Assembly (NCBI GenBank): GCA_963795055.1
Contig: CAWCGJ010000023.1
Location: 1-64,000 of the forward strand
Direction: 5' to 3'
DNA length: 64,000 nucleotides
Source: JASHPR01 sp963795055
GTDB lineage: Bacteria; Actinomycetota; Actinomycetes; Streptosporangiales; Streptosporangiaceae
The notes beneath the pieces are model-generated. The model made no database searches, was not told the origin of the DNA, and saw only the letters and a program-made list of their open reading frames with translations. The position numbers were made by a program, and so were the translations under genes. How positions within the stretch are numbered: position 1 is the stretch's first letter; the number at the start of each line of letters is the position of its first letter. Below are positions 26,040 through 34,625 of the stretch, piece after piece.

Positions 26040-27806
26040 TCACGAGCTGACGGGGGTCCGCCGCGCGGTGCGGTACAGGTCGACCAGCTCGCCCGTGGTG
26101 GTGGCGTCCTCCGGGCCCTTGTCGTCCCGCCAGCGGCCGGTGAACCGCGGGAACCGCATGGCCAGCCCGGCGTCCTCCTTGATCAGTCCCCAGGCCGCCG
26201 AGTAGTGGGGCGACAGGGTCAGCTCGGCGCTGAGGATCTCCAGCACCACCCCCGGCTCGAACCACACGTCGGGGTGCTGCCGGGCGTCGACTCGGGCCGG
26301 CCGTTCAGCGGAAACCAGCGGGGCCAGCCGGCCGGGCAGCGCGGCCAGGTCGGCGTCGGAGAACCCGGTGCCGCACTTGGTCACCGTGCGGAACACGTCC
26401 GCGTCCGGGTCGTAGGCGGCCAGCAGCACCGCGCCGTAGGTACCGGCCCGCCGGCCGCGGCCGGCGAACGCGCCGACGATGACCAGGTCAACCGTGTCGG
26501 ACAGCTCAGTGCGGTAGTCCCGCTTGAGCTTGATCCACAGCCAGCCGCGGTTCCCGGCCTGGTAGACCGAAGCGGGGCCCACCGACTTGCAGATCAGCCC
26601 CTCGCAGCCGTCGGTGATGGCCTGCTCGAACGCCGCGTCCAGGGCCGCCGGGTCGGCCACCGAAATCGCGGTGGTCAGCCGCAGCCGCGGCCCGGTGGTG
26701 ATCGCCTCGGCCAGGGCGGCGCGCCGCTGCGGGTACGGCCGCCGGGTCAGGTCCTGGCCGTCCGCGTAGAGCAGCTCGAAGCAGAACAGGCCGACCGGCA
26801 CGTCCCGCACCGCCTCGGCGATGCCGTACTTGCGCCGCCTGAACATGACCTCGGCGAACGGGCGCAGCTCGTCGGTGGCCGCGTCGAACGCGACGACCTC
26901 GCCCTCGATGATCGCCTCGGCCGGGCGCAGCCCGGCGGCCAGAACCTCGACCACGTCCGGGAACTGGGTGCTGACCTCCTCCAGCCGCCGGGTCCACAGC
27001 TCGATCGTCCCGTCCGCGGTCCGGTGCGCCTGGATCCGCATGCCATCGTACTTGTACTCGGCCGCGCATTCGCCGCCCAGCTTGGCCAGGATCTCGGTGG
27101 CGTCGGCCAGCCGCTGGGCCAGCATGGCCCGCACCGGGTGGCCCGGGCTGACCTGGATCTGCTCGACCGCGGCCAGCCCGCCGTCGACCAGGGCGGTGGC
27201 GACCAGGCCCAGGTCGCAGCAGATGTTGTAGGCGCGCTCCAGCACCGGCCGATCCGCCCGCCCCCCGGCGTAGACCTGCGCGAGCGCGTCCAGGATGGTG
27301 GGCGTGCCGATGCCCAGCCGCAGGTTCCCGGTGACCTGGCGGACCAGGTACCGGGCCTCCAGCGGGGTGGCCCGGCCCAGCAGCAGGGCCAGCAGCTCCA
27401 GCTTGAGGCCCTGCGACCCCTGCCCTTCCGCGTTGGCGATCTGGCGCAGGGTGTTCACCACCGCGACGACCGTCAAACGGTCGACCGCCCCGGCGGGAGA
27501 CGCTGCGGCCAGCAGTTGCTCGGCGGTCTGGCCCAGGTCGCCGGTCTCCCGCACCAGCGCCGTGACCTCGGCCTGGTCGACACCGGTGGCGGCGGCGACC
27601 GCGCGGACCGCCATCTTCTCGGCCATGCCGAGGTCCACCCCGGCGAACTCCGGCGCGATCAGGCCCTGGCACAGGTAGCACACCACGGGCAGCAGCTGGG
27701 CCGGGGTCTGGGCCAGCAGCGCGGCCAGCCGCTCGATCAACGCCAGCCGGCCGGTCGCCTGCTCCAGGTCACGGTAGGCCTCGGCCACGATCTCGTACTC
27801 CACCAC
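26040..27806 (-). CDS. ATP-dependent DNA ligase
   Basis: A 588-residue ligase, intact. An N-terminal helical DNA-binding domain (residues 1-~200; PVVCYLCQGLIAPEF, NLRLGIGTPTILDAL) precedes the nucleotidyltransferase core with the adenylation motif I ECAAEYKYDGMRIQAH (Lys in KYDG). Motif III is in AFDAATDELRPF, motif IV in EGLICKSVG and motif V in WLWIKLKRDY; the C-terminal OB domain follows. The domain layout matches archaeal/LigB-type ligases of actinobacteria, not the LigD repair polymerase-ligase. The start is GTG 27806 or 27803. It seals nicked DNA; NAD-dependent LigA is presumably elsewhere. Confidence 0.9.
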   Translation of the reverse strand: MVEYEIVAEAYRDLEQATGRLALIERLAALLAQTPAQLLPVVCYLCQGLIAPEFAGVDLGMAEKMAVRAVAAATGVDQAEVTALVRETGDLGQTAEQLLAAASPAGAVDRLTVVAVVNTLRQIANAEGQGSQGLKLELLALLLGRATPLEARYLVRQVTGNLRLGIGTPTILDALAQVYAGGRADRPVLERAYNICCDLGLVATALVDGGLAAVEQIQVSPGHPVRAMLAQRLADATEILAKLGGECAAEYKYDGMRIQAHRTADGTIELWTRRLEEVSTQFPDVVEVLAAGLRPAEAIIEGEVVAFDAATDELRPFAEVMFRRRKYGIAEAVRDVPVGLFCFELLYADGQDLTRRPYPQRRAALAEAITTGPRLRLTTAISVADPAALDAAFEQAITDGCEGLICKSVGPASVYQAGNRGWLWIKLKRDYRTELSDTVDLVIVGAFAGRGRRAGTYGAVLLAAYDPDADVFRTVTKCGTGFSDADLAALPGRLAPLVSAERPARVDARQHPDVWFEPGVVLEILSAELTLSPHYSAAWGLIKEDAGLAMRFPRFTGRWRDDKGPEDATTTGELVDLYRTARRTPVSS

Positions 27807-27856
27807 GCCTCCCTTCGTCCCCGTCGATCATGACACGAGCGGAAAGCCGGCCCGCG

Positions 27857-28912
27857 TCAGCGGTCGATGATGGCGGCCGCGATGGCCGCGGCGTGCTGCG
27901 CGGGAGGGCCGAACAGGTGCAGCCCGCCGTGCGCCCGCTTGAGGTAGCGATGCGCCTGATGCTCCCAGGTGATGCCGATGGCGCCGTGCATCTGGATCAT
28001 CTCGGCCGCCGTCCGCATCAGCACCTCGGAGCAGTAGACCTTGGCCGCGGCGGCGCGCAGCCCCAGCCCGGACGCATCCCCGGCGGCGGCGGCGCAGGCC
28101 CGCGCCAGCGACCGCGCCGACTCGACCAGGACATGCAGGTCGGCCAGCCGGTGCTGCAGCGCCTGGAAGCTCCCGATGACCCGGCCGAATTGCACCCTGG
28201 TCATCGTGTAGCTGACGGTCAGGTCCAGGGCCCGCCGGGCCGCGCCCGCCTGCTCGGCGGACAGCGCGAGGCAGGCCAGGTCCCGCGCCCGGCTCAGCGC
28301 CAGAGTCGCGTCATCGCCGATCCGGCGCCCGCGCGCCCCGGCCAGCCGCACGACGGCCAGCCGCCGGGTGACGTCCATCGCCACCGCGGCCGCGCGGTTC
28401 ACGCCGTCCTGGACAGGATCCATCTCGAACAGGTCCACGCCCGCCGCGTCCCGGGCGGCGACCAGCAGCACGTCGGCGCCCTCGCCGTCCAGCACGTAGT
28501 GCGCCTCGCCGTCCAGCTCCCAGCCACCGCCGACCGGCCGGCACACGCAGCCCACCTCACCGCTGTCCCAGCGCCCGGCCCGGGTGGTCCAGGCCAGGGC
28601 CGCCGTCGTCGACCCGTCGGCGATCGCGGGCAGCAGCCGGCCGCAGGCCTCCTCGTCTCCGGTGGCCAGCAGGGCCTGCGCGGCCAGGACCGCCGAGCCG
28701 AGCATGGGGGAGGAGGTCAGGTCCCGGCCGAGCTCCTCCATGACGACTCCGGTCTCCCTCGGCCCGGCGCCCGCGCCGCCGTAGCGGACGGGAATGGCCA
28801 GGCCGGCCACGCCAACCTCGCGGCACAGCCGCGGCCAGGGCGGCTCGCGGGCCGAGCCCAGCAGCCCGCGCACCGCGTCGCGGAGATGCTGCTGCTCGGC
28901 GGTGAGGCCCAT
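27857..28912 (-). CDS. Acyl-CoA dehydrogenase, FadE33-like
   Basis: A 351-residue ACAD: MGLTAEQQHLRDAVRGLLG opening, VGVAGLAIPVRYGGAGAGP, a shortened FAD-binding middle with ALAWTTRAG, and the C-terminal helices YTMTRVQFGRVIGSFQALQHRLADLHVLVESAR and MIQMHGAIGITWEHQAHRYLKRA. Sterol ACADs work as alpha2beta2 pairs in which one partner has lost the catalytic base; this short form fits such a partner. It lies downstream of fadD3 and the hydratase on the same strand behind the KstR2 box, so I place it in C/D-ring degradation. FadE31-33 are the likely relatives. Confidence 0.75.
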   Translation of the reverse strand: MGLTAEQQHLRDAVRGLLGSAREPPWPRLCREVGVAGLAIPVRYGGAGAGPRETGVVMEELGRDLTSSPMLGSAVLAAQALLATGDEEACGRLLPAIADGSTTAALAWTTRAGRWDSGEVGCVCRPVGGGWELDGEAHYVLDGEGADVLLVAARDAAGVDLFEMDPVQDGVNRAAAVAMDVTRRLAVVRLAGARGRRIGDDATLALSRARDLACLALSAEQAGAARRALDLTVSYTMTRVQFGRVIGSFQALQHRLADLHVLVESARSLARACAAAAGDASGLGLRAAAAKVYCSEVLMRTAAEMIQMHGAIGITWEHQAHRYLKRAHGGLHLFGPPAQHAAAIAAAIIDR

Positions 28913-29015
28913 CAAAGCTCCCGCAGGACCCGGGCCCGGTGCTCGGCCGATCGGGTTGGATCTACCAAACGGAACGTGGCATCAGAGCTACCCCTACCCA
29001 CCACGCCATCCGCGG

Positions 29016-29855
29016 TCACGGCTCAGCAGCCTCGCGCATGCCCCGGGCGTCCAGCCCGGCCAGCGAGTGCCCCGACACCTCCGCGTTGTGCGCGTGCGCC
29101 ACGTGATGCAGGCCGAATACCGCGTCCATGCCCGGCCGCATCCCCATCAGGTCCTCGCACTGGTTGACCGCCCGCTTGGCCAGCGCCAGGCCGAACGGCG
29201 GCATCTCGGCGATCTGTCCGGCCAGCTCGAAGACCGCGGACTCCAGGGAGGCGCGCGGTACCACCCGGTTGACCATGCCCGCCTGATAGGCCCGTTCGGC
29301 GCTGAATCGCCCGCCGGTGAACAGCACCTCCTTGGCCAGCCGCGGCCCTAGGACCCACGGGTGCGCGAAGTACTCCACGCCCGGGATCCCCATCCGCACC
29401 ACCGGGTCGGCGAAGAACGCGTCCTCGGCCGCCACGATCAGGTCGCATACCCAGGCCAGCATCAGGCCGCCCGCGATGCAGGCGCCGTGCACCATCGCGA
29501 TGGCCAGCTTGGGGATCTCCCGCCAGCGCCGGCACATGCCCAGGTAGACCTCCATCTCGCGGGCGTACCGGGCGTCCGCGCCGGCCTTGCCCACGTGGTC
29601 CCACCACAGCACCGCCTGCCGGTCGAAGGATTGGTCCGCGTCCCGTTCCGGCGTGCCGATGTCGTGCCCGCCGCAGAAGTGCCGGCCCGCCCCGGCCAGC
29701 ACGAGCACCGCAACCTGGTCGTCGTTCACCGCCCGGCCGAACGCCGCGTCCAGCGCGTACGTCATCGCCGAGTTCTGCGCGTTGGCGTATTCCGGCCGGT
29801 TCAAGGTGATCAGCGCAACGCGGTCGCGCACGTCGTACAGCACCTCGTCCGCCAT
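29016..29855 (-). CDS. Enoyl-CoA hydratase/isomerase family protein
   Basis: A 279-residue crotonase-fold protein: VALITLNRPEYANAQNSAM, the oxyanion-hole segments AGAGRHFCGGHDIG and ACIAGGLMLAWVCDLIVAA, and a C-terminal trimerisation helix. ATG 29855 overlaps the fadD3 stop (TGATG), so both are translated from one message controlled by the KstR2 box. It may hydrate or hydrolyse a ring-derived CoA ester. I cannot assign it to a named Mycobacterium EchA protein. Confidence 0.8.
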   Translation of the reverse strand: MADEVLYDVRDRVALITLNRPEYANAQNSAMTYALDAAFGRAVNDDQVAVLVLAGAGRHFCGGHDIGTPERDADQSFDRQAVLWWDHVGKAGADARYAREMEVYLGMCRRWREIPKLAIAMVHGACIAGGLMLAWVCDLIVAAEDAFFADPVVRMGIPGVEYFAHPWVLGPRLAKEVLFTGGRFSAERAYQAGMVNRVVPRASLESAVFELAGQIAEMPPFGLALAKRAVNQCEDLMGMRPGMDAVFGLHHVAHAHNAEVSGHSLAGLDARGMREAAEP

Positions 29856-31375
29856 CAACTCTCCTCCTTCAACACGCGCTTGAGCACCTTGCCCGACGCG
29901 TTGCGGGGCAGGGCAGGGCAGAAAACCACCCGCCGGGGCACCTTGTAGTTGGCCAGCCGCTCCCGGCAGAAGGCCAGCACGTCCGCCTCGGCCAGCGCGT
30001 GCCCGGGCCGGGTGACCAGGAACGCCTGGCCCACCTCCCCCAGCCGCGGATCGGGCACGCCGATGACGGCCGACTCCGCCACCCCGCCCAGCCGGGCCAG
30101 CACCTGCTCCACCTCGGCCGGGTATACGTTGAACCCGCCGCAGATGTACATGTCCTTGATCCGGCCGGTGATGGCCAGGTTCCCGGCCGCGTCCAGCCGC
30201 CCGGCATCGCCGGTGTGCAGCCATCCGTCACCGTCGATCGCCACAGCGGTCGCCGCCGGGTCGTCCAGGTAGCCGAGCATCACGTTCGGCCCGCGCAGCA
30301 GGATCTCCCCGTCACCCCCGATCCGCACCTCGAACCCGGCCGCCGCCCGCCCCGACGTATGCAACACGGTCTCCGCCGCATCTCCCGGACGGCACATCGT
30401 CGCCACCACGGCCTCGGTCAGCCCGTAGCCGGTCAGCACGACCTCAAAGCTCAGCTCGCGCCGCATCCGCTCGACCAGGGCGACCGGCACGTCGGCCGCC
30501 CCGGTGACCGCCAGCCGCAGGCTGGACAGGTCGAACGCGCAGCGCAAGGGATGATCCAGGATCGAAACGTAGATGGTCGGCGCCCCGGGCAGCACAGTGA
30601 TCCGCTCGGCCTCGATCAGTCCCATCGCCGCTTCCGCGTCGAAGACCGCCTGCGGTACCAGCGCCGCCCCGCTGACCAGGCAGGCCAGGATGCCCGCCTT
30701 GTAGCCGAACGTATGGAAGAACGGGTTCACCACCAGGTACCGGTCGCGCGCGGACAGGCCCGTGCACTCGGCCCAGGCCCGGGCCACGCCCAGGGTCCGC
30801 TCGTGCGAGGTCATCGCGCCCTTGCTCCGCCCGGTCGTGCCCGAGGTGAACATGATGTCGCTGACGTCGCCCGGCCGCACCGCCGCGGCCCGCTCACCCA
30901 CCACGGCCGACGGCACCGACGCTCCGCGCCGCTCGAACGCCTCCCACTCACCGGGCATCCGCACCACTAGGCTGAGCCCGGCCAGCCCGCCGCCCGAAGC
31001 CGCAGCCCGCAGCGCCCCCAGCCGGTCCACGCCCAGGAAGTCCTCGGCCACGAACAGCACCCGTGCCCCGCTGCGCCCGATCACATCCAGCGCCTCCGGC
31101 CCGCTGAACCGCGTGCTGACCGGCACCAGGACCCCGCCCGCGCTGAGCGTCCCCAGCGCCGCCAGCACCCACTGACCGGTATTGGGCGCCCATACCGCCA
31201 CCCGGTCCCCGGGCGCCAGGCCCCCGTCGATCAGCGCGGCCGCTACCGCCGTCACCCGCTCGCCCAGCTCACGGTAGGTGAGCCGGGCGCCACCGGGCCG
31301 CGGGTCAGCCAGCGCCTCCGTGTCGCCGAACTCCCGTGCCGCCCGCGCCACGGCACCCGGGATGGTCAGCTGCAC
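29855..31375 (-). CDS. fadD3: Acyl-CoA synthetase FadD3 (HIP-CoA ligase)
   Basis: A 506-residue AMP-forming ligase. The P-loop-like motif is MFTSGTTGRSKGAM, A5 is YGLTEAVV, A7 is GWLHTGDAG and A8 is ITGRIKDMYICGGFNVYPAEVEQVL, and the final catalytic Lys is in NASGKVLKR. I chose GTG 31375 because AGGAG lies eight bases upstream; farther in-frame starts would put the KstR2 operator inside the gene. In Mycobacterium and Rhodococcus FadD3 activates the C/D-ring propionate HIP and opens the KstR2 regulon. Divergence from fadE30 across a perfect KstR2 box supports that identity. Confidence 0.85.
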   Translation of the reverse strand: MQLTIPGAVARAAREFGDTEALADPRPGGARLTYRELGERVTAVAAALIDGGLAPGDRVAVWAPNTGQWVLAALGTLSAGGVLVPVSTRFSGPEALDVIGRSGARVLFVAEDFLGVDRLGALRAAASGGGLAGLSLVVRMPGEWEAFERRGASVPSAVVGERAAAVRPGDVSDIMFTSGTTGRSKGAMTSHERTLGVARAWAECTGLSARDRYLVVNPFFHTFGYKAGILACLVSGAALVPQAVFDAEAAMGLIEAERITVLPGAPTIYVSILDHPLRCAFDLSSLRLAVTGAADVPVALVERMRRELSFEVVLTGYGLTEAVVATMCRPGDAAETVLHTSGRAAAGFEVRIGGDGEILLRGPNVMLGYLDDPAATAVAIDGDGWLHTGDAGRLDAAGNLAITGRIKDMYICGGFNVYPAEVEQVLARLGGVAESAVIGVPDPRLGEVGQAFLVTRPGHALAEADVLAFCRERLANYKVPRRVVFCPALPRNASGKVLKRVLKEES

Positions 31376-31392
31376 CGGCGACTCTCCTAGCA

Positions 31393-31406
31393 AGCAAGTG
31401 CTTGGT
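31393..31406. promoter_or_regulatory. KstR2 operator between fadD3 and fadE30
   Basis: AGCAAGTGCTTGGT fits the published KstR2 consensus AnCAAGnnCTTGnT at every fixed position. It is 18 bp from the fadD3 start and 54 bp from the fadE30 start. HIP-CoA releases KstR2 in known systems. Confidence 0.9.
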
Positions 31407-31460
31407 AGGTTTACCCTACGCACCAGTGGCACCGCCGGCTAGACCCCACGGGAGGCCCGG

Positions 31461-32624
31461 GTGCGGTTCACGCCGCAGGACGAGGAGTTCCGCGCCGAGG
31501 TACGCGCCTGGCTCAACGCCAACCTGGCCGGGCCCTTCGCCGGCCTGCGCGGCGCGGGCGGCCCGGGCCGCGAGCACGAACGCTACGAGGAGCGGCTGGC
31601 CTGGAACCGGCACCTGGCCGCCGCGGGCTGGACCTGCCTGGGCTGGCCCGCCGAGTTTGGCGGCCGCGGCGCCAGCCTGGCTCAGCAGGTCGTCTTCCAC
31701 GAGGAGTACGCCCGGGCCGACGCCCCCGCCCGGGTCACCATCGTGGGCGAGGAACTGGTCGGCCCCACCCTGATCGCCTTCGGCACCCCCGAGCAGAAGC
31801 AGCGCTTCCTGCCGCCGATCAGGAACGTCACCGAACTGTGGTGCCAGGGCTACTCCGAACCCGGCGCCGGCTCCGACCTGGCCAACGTAGCCACCCGCGC
31901 CGTCCTGGTGAAGGGGGCAGGGGAGGTGGGTGGGCAGTGGATGATCACCGGCCAGAAGGTGTGGACCTCGCTGGCCCACGTGGCCGACTGGTGCTTCGTG
32001 CTGGCCCGGACCGAGCCCGGCTCGACGCGCAGCCAAGGCCTGTCCTACCTGCTCGTGCCGATGTGCCAGCCGGGGGTCACGGTCCGCCCGATCCGTCAGC
32101 TCACCGGCACCTCGGAGTTCAACGAGGTGTTCTTCGACGGCGCGCGCACCGACGCGGCCCATGTGGTCGGCGCGCCCGGTGACGGCTGGCGGGTGGCCAA
32201 GGCCACCCTGGCCCTGGAACGCGGCGTGGCCATGCTCGGCCTGCAGGTCGGCTTCCGGCGCGAGCTCGAGGACCTGCTGGCGGTGGCCCGGAACACGTCG
32301 GCGGGCACCGATCCGCTGCTGCGCGACAAGCTGGCCCGGGCCTGGATCGGCCTGGAGGTCGTCCGCGCCTACGCCCTGGACACCCTGGGCGGAGACGACC
32401 CAACCGAAGCCTCCGTCCTCAAGATCCTCTGGTCCCGCTGGCACCAGGCCCTCGGCGAGCTGGCCATGGAAGTCCTCGGCGCCCCCTCCGCCCTGGTCGA
32501 GGACGACCTGGACAAGTGGCAGCGCCTGTACCTGTTCAGCCGGGCCGAGACGATCTACGGCGGGTCGGACGAGATCCAGCGCAACATCATCGCCACCCGC
32601 GCCCTCGGCCTGCCCCGCACATGA
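31461..32624 (+). CDS. fadE30: Acyl-CoA dehydrogenase FadE30
   Basis: A 387-residue ACAD, GTG 31461. It starts RFTPQDEEFRAEVRAWLNANL and has the FAD/substrate segments WCQGYSEPGAGSDLANV and WMITGQKVWTSLAHVADW, the acyl-specificity LTGTSEFNEVFFDG, and the C-terminal YGGSDEIQRNIIATRALGLPR. Position opposite fadD3 across the KstR2 box and coupling (ATGA) to the SDR match the fadE30-Rv3559c pair of M. tuberculosis, which acts on HIP-CoA ring intermediates. The paired-gene context carries the assignment more than any single residue. Confidence 0.8.
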   Translation: MRFTPQDEEFRAEVRAWLNANLAGPFAGLRGAGGPGREHERYEERLAWNRHLAAAGWTCLGWPAEFGGRGASLAQQVVFHEEYARADAPARVTIVGEELVGPTLIAFGTPEQKQRFLPPIRNVTELWCQGYSEPGAGSDLANVATRAVLVKGAGEVGGQWMITGQKVWTSLAHVADWCFVLARTEPGSTRSQGLSYLLVPMCQPGVTVRPIRQLTGTSEFNEVFFDGARTDAAHVVGAPGDGWRVAKATLALERGVAMLGLQVGFRRELEDLLAVARNTSAGTDPLLRDKLARAWIGLEVVRAYALDTLGGDDPTEASVLKILWSRWHQALGELAMEVLGAPSALVEDDLDKWQRLYLFSRAETIYGGSDEIQRNIIATRALGLPRT

Positions 32625-33382
32625 ACGGCCACCACCTGCTCGAGGGCAAGGTCGTCGTCATCACCGCGGCGGCCGGCACCGGCATCGGCGGTGCCGCCGC
32701 CCGCCGCTGCCTGGAGGAAGGCGCCCAAGTGGTGATCAGCGACCAGCACCAGAAGCGCCTGGCCGCCACCCGCGAGGAACTGGCCGCCGCCCACGGCAAC
32801 CGGGTCTGGTCCCAGCCCTGCGACGTCACCCAGGAAACCCAGGCCGCCGCGCTGATCGAGGCCACGGCCAGCCACTTCGGCCGCCTTGACGTGCTGATCA
32901 ACAACGCCGGCCTGGGCGGAACCGCCTCCGTGCTCGACATGACCGACGAGCAGTGGCTGCGGGTCCTCGACGTCACGCTCACCGGCACGTTCCGCTGCAC
33001 CCGGGCCGCGCTGCGCCAGATGGTCGCCCAGGGCCACGGCGGTGCGGTGGTCAACAACGCCTCCGTCCTCGGCTGGCGGGCCCAGCCCGGCCAGGCGCAC
33101 TACGCGGCGGCCAAGGCCGGCGTGATGGCCTTCACCCGCTGCGCCGCCCTCGACGTCGCCCGCCACGGCATCCGGGTCAACGCCGTAGCCCCGAGCCTGG
33201 CCCTCCACCCCTTCCTGGCCAAGGTCACCCGCGAGGACGTAGTCGCCAACCTGGTCAAACGCGAGGCCTTCGGCCGCGCCGCCGAACCCTGGGAGGTGGC
33301 CAACGTCATGGTCTTCCTGGCCAGCGACTACGCCGCCTACATGACCGGCGAGGTAGTCTCGGTCAGCGCCCAGCACCCCTGA
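32621..33382 (+). CDS. ipdF: SDR, IpdF-like (HIP-CoA branch)
   Basis: A 253-residue SDR starting in the ATGA that ends fadE30. Residues VVVITAAAGTGIGGAAARRC form a variant cofactor loop (Thr-Ala-Ala in place of Thr-Gly). NNAG, the NNASVLGW Ser and YAAAKAG complete the active site. It ends with YMTGEVVSVSAQHP. The fadE30-SDR order is that of M. tuberculosis Rv3560c-Rv3559c, where the SDR (IpdF) acts on a hydroxyl/keto group of the HIP-CoA ring. The assignment rests on synteny and family. Confidence 0.7.
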   Translation: MNGHHLLEGKVVVITAAAGTGIGGAAARRCLEEGAQVVISDQHQKRLAATREELAAAHGNRVWSQPCDVTQETQAAALIEATASHFGRLDVLINNAGLGGTASVLDMTDEQWLRVLDVTLTGTFRCTRAALRQMVAQGHGGAVVNNASVLGWRAQPGQAHYAAAKAGVMAFTRCAALDVARHGIRVNAVAPSLALHPFLAKVTREDVVANLVKREAFGRAAEPWEVANVMVFLASDYAAYMTGEVVSVSAQHP

Positions 33383-33390
33383 GCCGGACG

Positions 33391-34554
33391 CTACAGGCGC
33401 TCGATGATGGTGGCGGTGGCCATGGCCCCGCCTGCGCACATGGTGATCAGCGCCGTCGTGGCGTCGCGCCGCTCGAGTTCGTGCAGCGCGGTGGTCAGCA
33501 GCCGGGCGCCGGTGCTGCCCACCGGGTGCCCGATGGCGATCGCGCCGCCGTTGACGTTGACCCGGTCCGGGTCCGGCCGGTGCGCGCTCAGCCAGGACAG
33601 CACCACGGACGCGAACGCCTCGTTGACCTCGAACAGGTCGATGTCGCCGATCCTCATGCCGCTGCGGGCCAGCACCCGCTCGGTGGCCTGGACCGGCCCG
33701 TCCAGGTGGTAGTACGTCTCGGCGCCGATCAAGCACTGCGCCAGGATGCGCGCCCGCGGCCGCAGGCCGAGCGACCGGGCCCGGCCCGAGGAGGCCAGCA
33801 GCACCGCGGCCGCGCCGTCCGAGATCTGCGAGGACGTGCCGGCCGTGTGCAGGCCGCCCTCGATCACCGGCTTGAGCCGCGCCAGCGCGGCCAGGCTCGT
33901 CTCGCGCAGGCCCTCGTCCCGGTCGACCACCCGCGTCTCGCCGGTCGGCTGGCGGTCGGCCCCGAGGACGGGCGCCTTGACCGCCGCCACCTCCCGGTCG
34001 AAGCGTCCCTCTGCCCACGCCGTCCGGGCCAGCGTCTGGGACCGCAGGCCGAACGCGTCGGTCTCCTCGCGGGTCAGGCCGCGCCGGACCGCGATCCGCT
34101 CGGCGCCGACGTACTGGTTCGGCAGGTCGATGTCCCACCCGGCGGGCCGGGGCGAGCCGATGTCCGTGCCGACCGCGGCCCGCAGCGGTATCCGGCTCAT
34201 CGCTTCCACCCCGCAGGCGATCCCGACGCCGATCGCGTCCGCCGCGATGAGGCCGGCGATCAGGTGGGCGGCCTGCTGCGCGGAGCCGCACTGGGCGTCG
34301 AGGGTCAGGCAGCCGGCCTGCTGCGGCAGCCCGGCGTGCAGCCATGCGGTCCGGGTGATGTTGTTGGACTGCTCGCCCGCCTGCGTCACGCAGCCGCCTG
34401 CTACCTGTTCTACTTCGGTCGGGGGCAGGCCCGTGCGGTCGAGCAGGGCGGCCTGGAGGCCGCCCAGGAGCTCGGCCGGGTGCACTCCGGCCAGCGCACC
34501 GCCGCGCTTGCCGACCGGGGTCCGGACCGCTTCGACGATCACCGCACTGGCCAT
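33391..34554 (-). CDS. fadA5: Sterol thiolase FadA5
   Basis: An intact 387-residue thiolase close to mycobacterial FadA5: VIVEAVRTPVGKRGG, GGCVTQAGEQSNNITRTAWL, nucleophile Cys89 in LDAQCGSAQQAAHLIAGL, VEAMSRIPL, WDIDLPNQY, the HTAGTSSQISDGAAAVL block, GHPVG and the catalytic MCAGGAM near the end. FadA5 removes acetyl- or propionyl-CoA from the C17 side chain of 3-ketosteroid CoA esters. It is divergent from cyp125 across a KstR box, the same gene pair as Rv3546-Rv3545c. Confidence 0.92.
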   Translation of the reverse strand: MASAVIVEAVRTPVGKRGGALAGVHPAELLGGLQAALLDRTGLPPTEVEQVAGGCVTQAGEQSNNITRTAWLHAGLPQQAGCLTLDAQCGSAQQAAHLIAGLIAADAIGVGIACGVEAMSRIPLRAAVGTDIGSPRPAGWDIDLPNQYVGAERIAVRRGLTREETDAFGLRSQTLARTAWAEGRFDREVAAVKAPVLGADRQPTGETRVVDRDEGLRETSLAALARLKPVIEGGLHTAGTSSQISDGAAAVLLASSGRARSLGLRPRARILAQCLIGAETYYHLDGPVQATERVLARSGMRIGDIDLFEVNEAFASVVLSWLSAHRPDPDRVNVNGGAIAIGHPVGSTGARLLTTALHELERRDATTALITMCAGGAMATATIIERL

Positions 34555-34589
34555 GGTTCACCCCTGCGTCCTTGTGGTCTAATCAAAAC

Positions 34590-34603
34590 TAGAACACGTT
34601 TCA
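34590..34603. promoter_or_regulatory. KstR operator between fadA5 and cyp125
   Basis: TAGAACACGTTTCA fits the KstR consensus TNNAACNNGTTNNA exactly. It ends 22 bases before the cyp125 GTG and lies 35 bases from the fadA5 start, so one site can control both. Confidence 0.9.
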
Positions 34604-34625
34604 CCCTCAGCCAAGGGAGGCAACC

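Noticed and set aside
26205..29167. Very long plus-strand open frames opposite the DNA ligase and acyl-CoA dehydrogenase.
   Set aside because: Composition is Arg/Gly/Gln/Pro-rich with no domain, and it follows from codon bias of the minus-strand genes.
32555..34561. A 668-codon minus-strand open frame spanning fadA5 and the IpdF-like SDR.
   Set aside because: It is an out-of-frame reading of fadA5 and an antisense reading of the SDR; both real genes have intact motifs.
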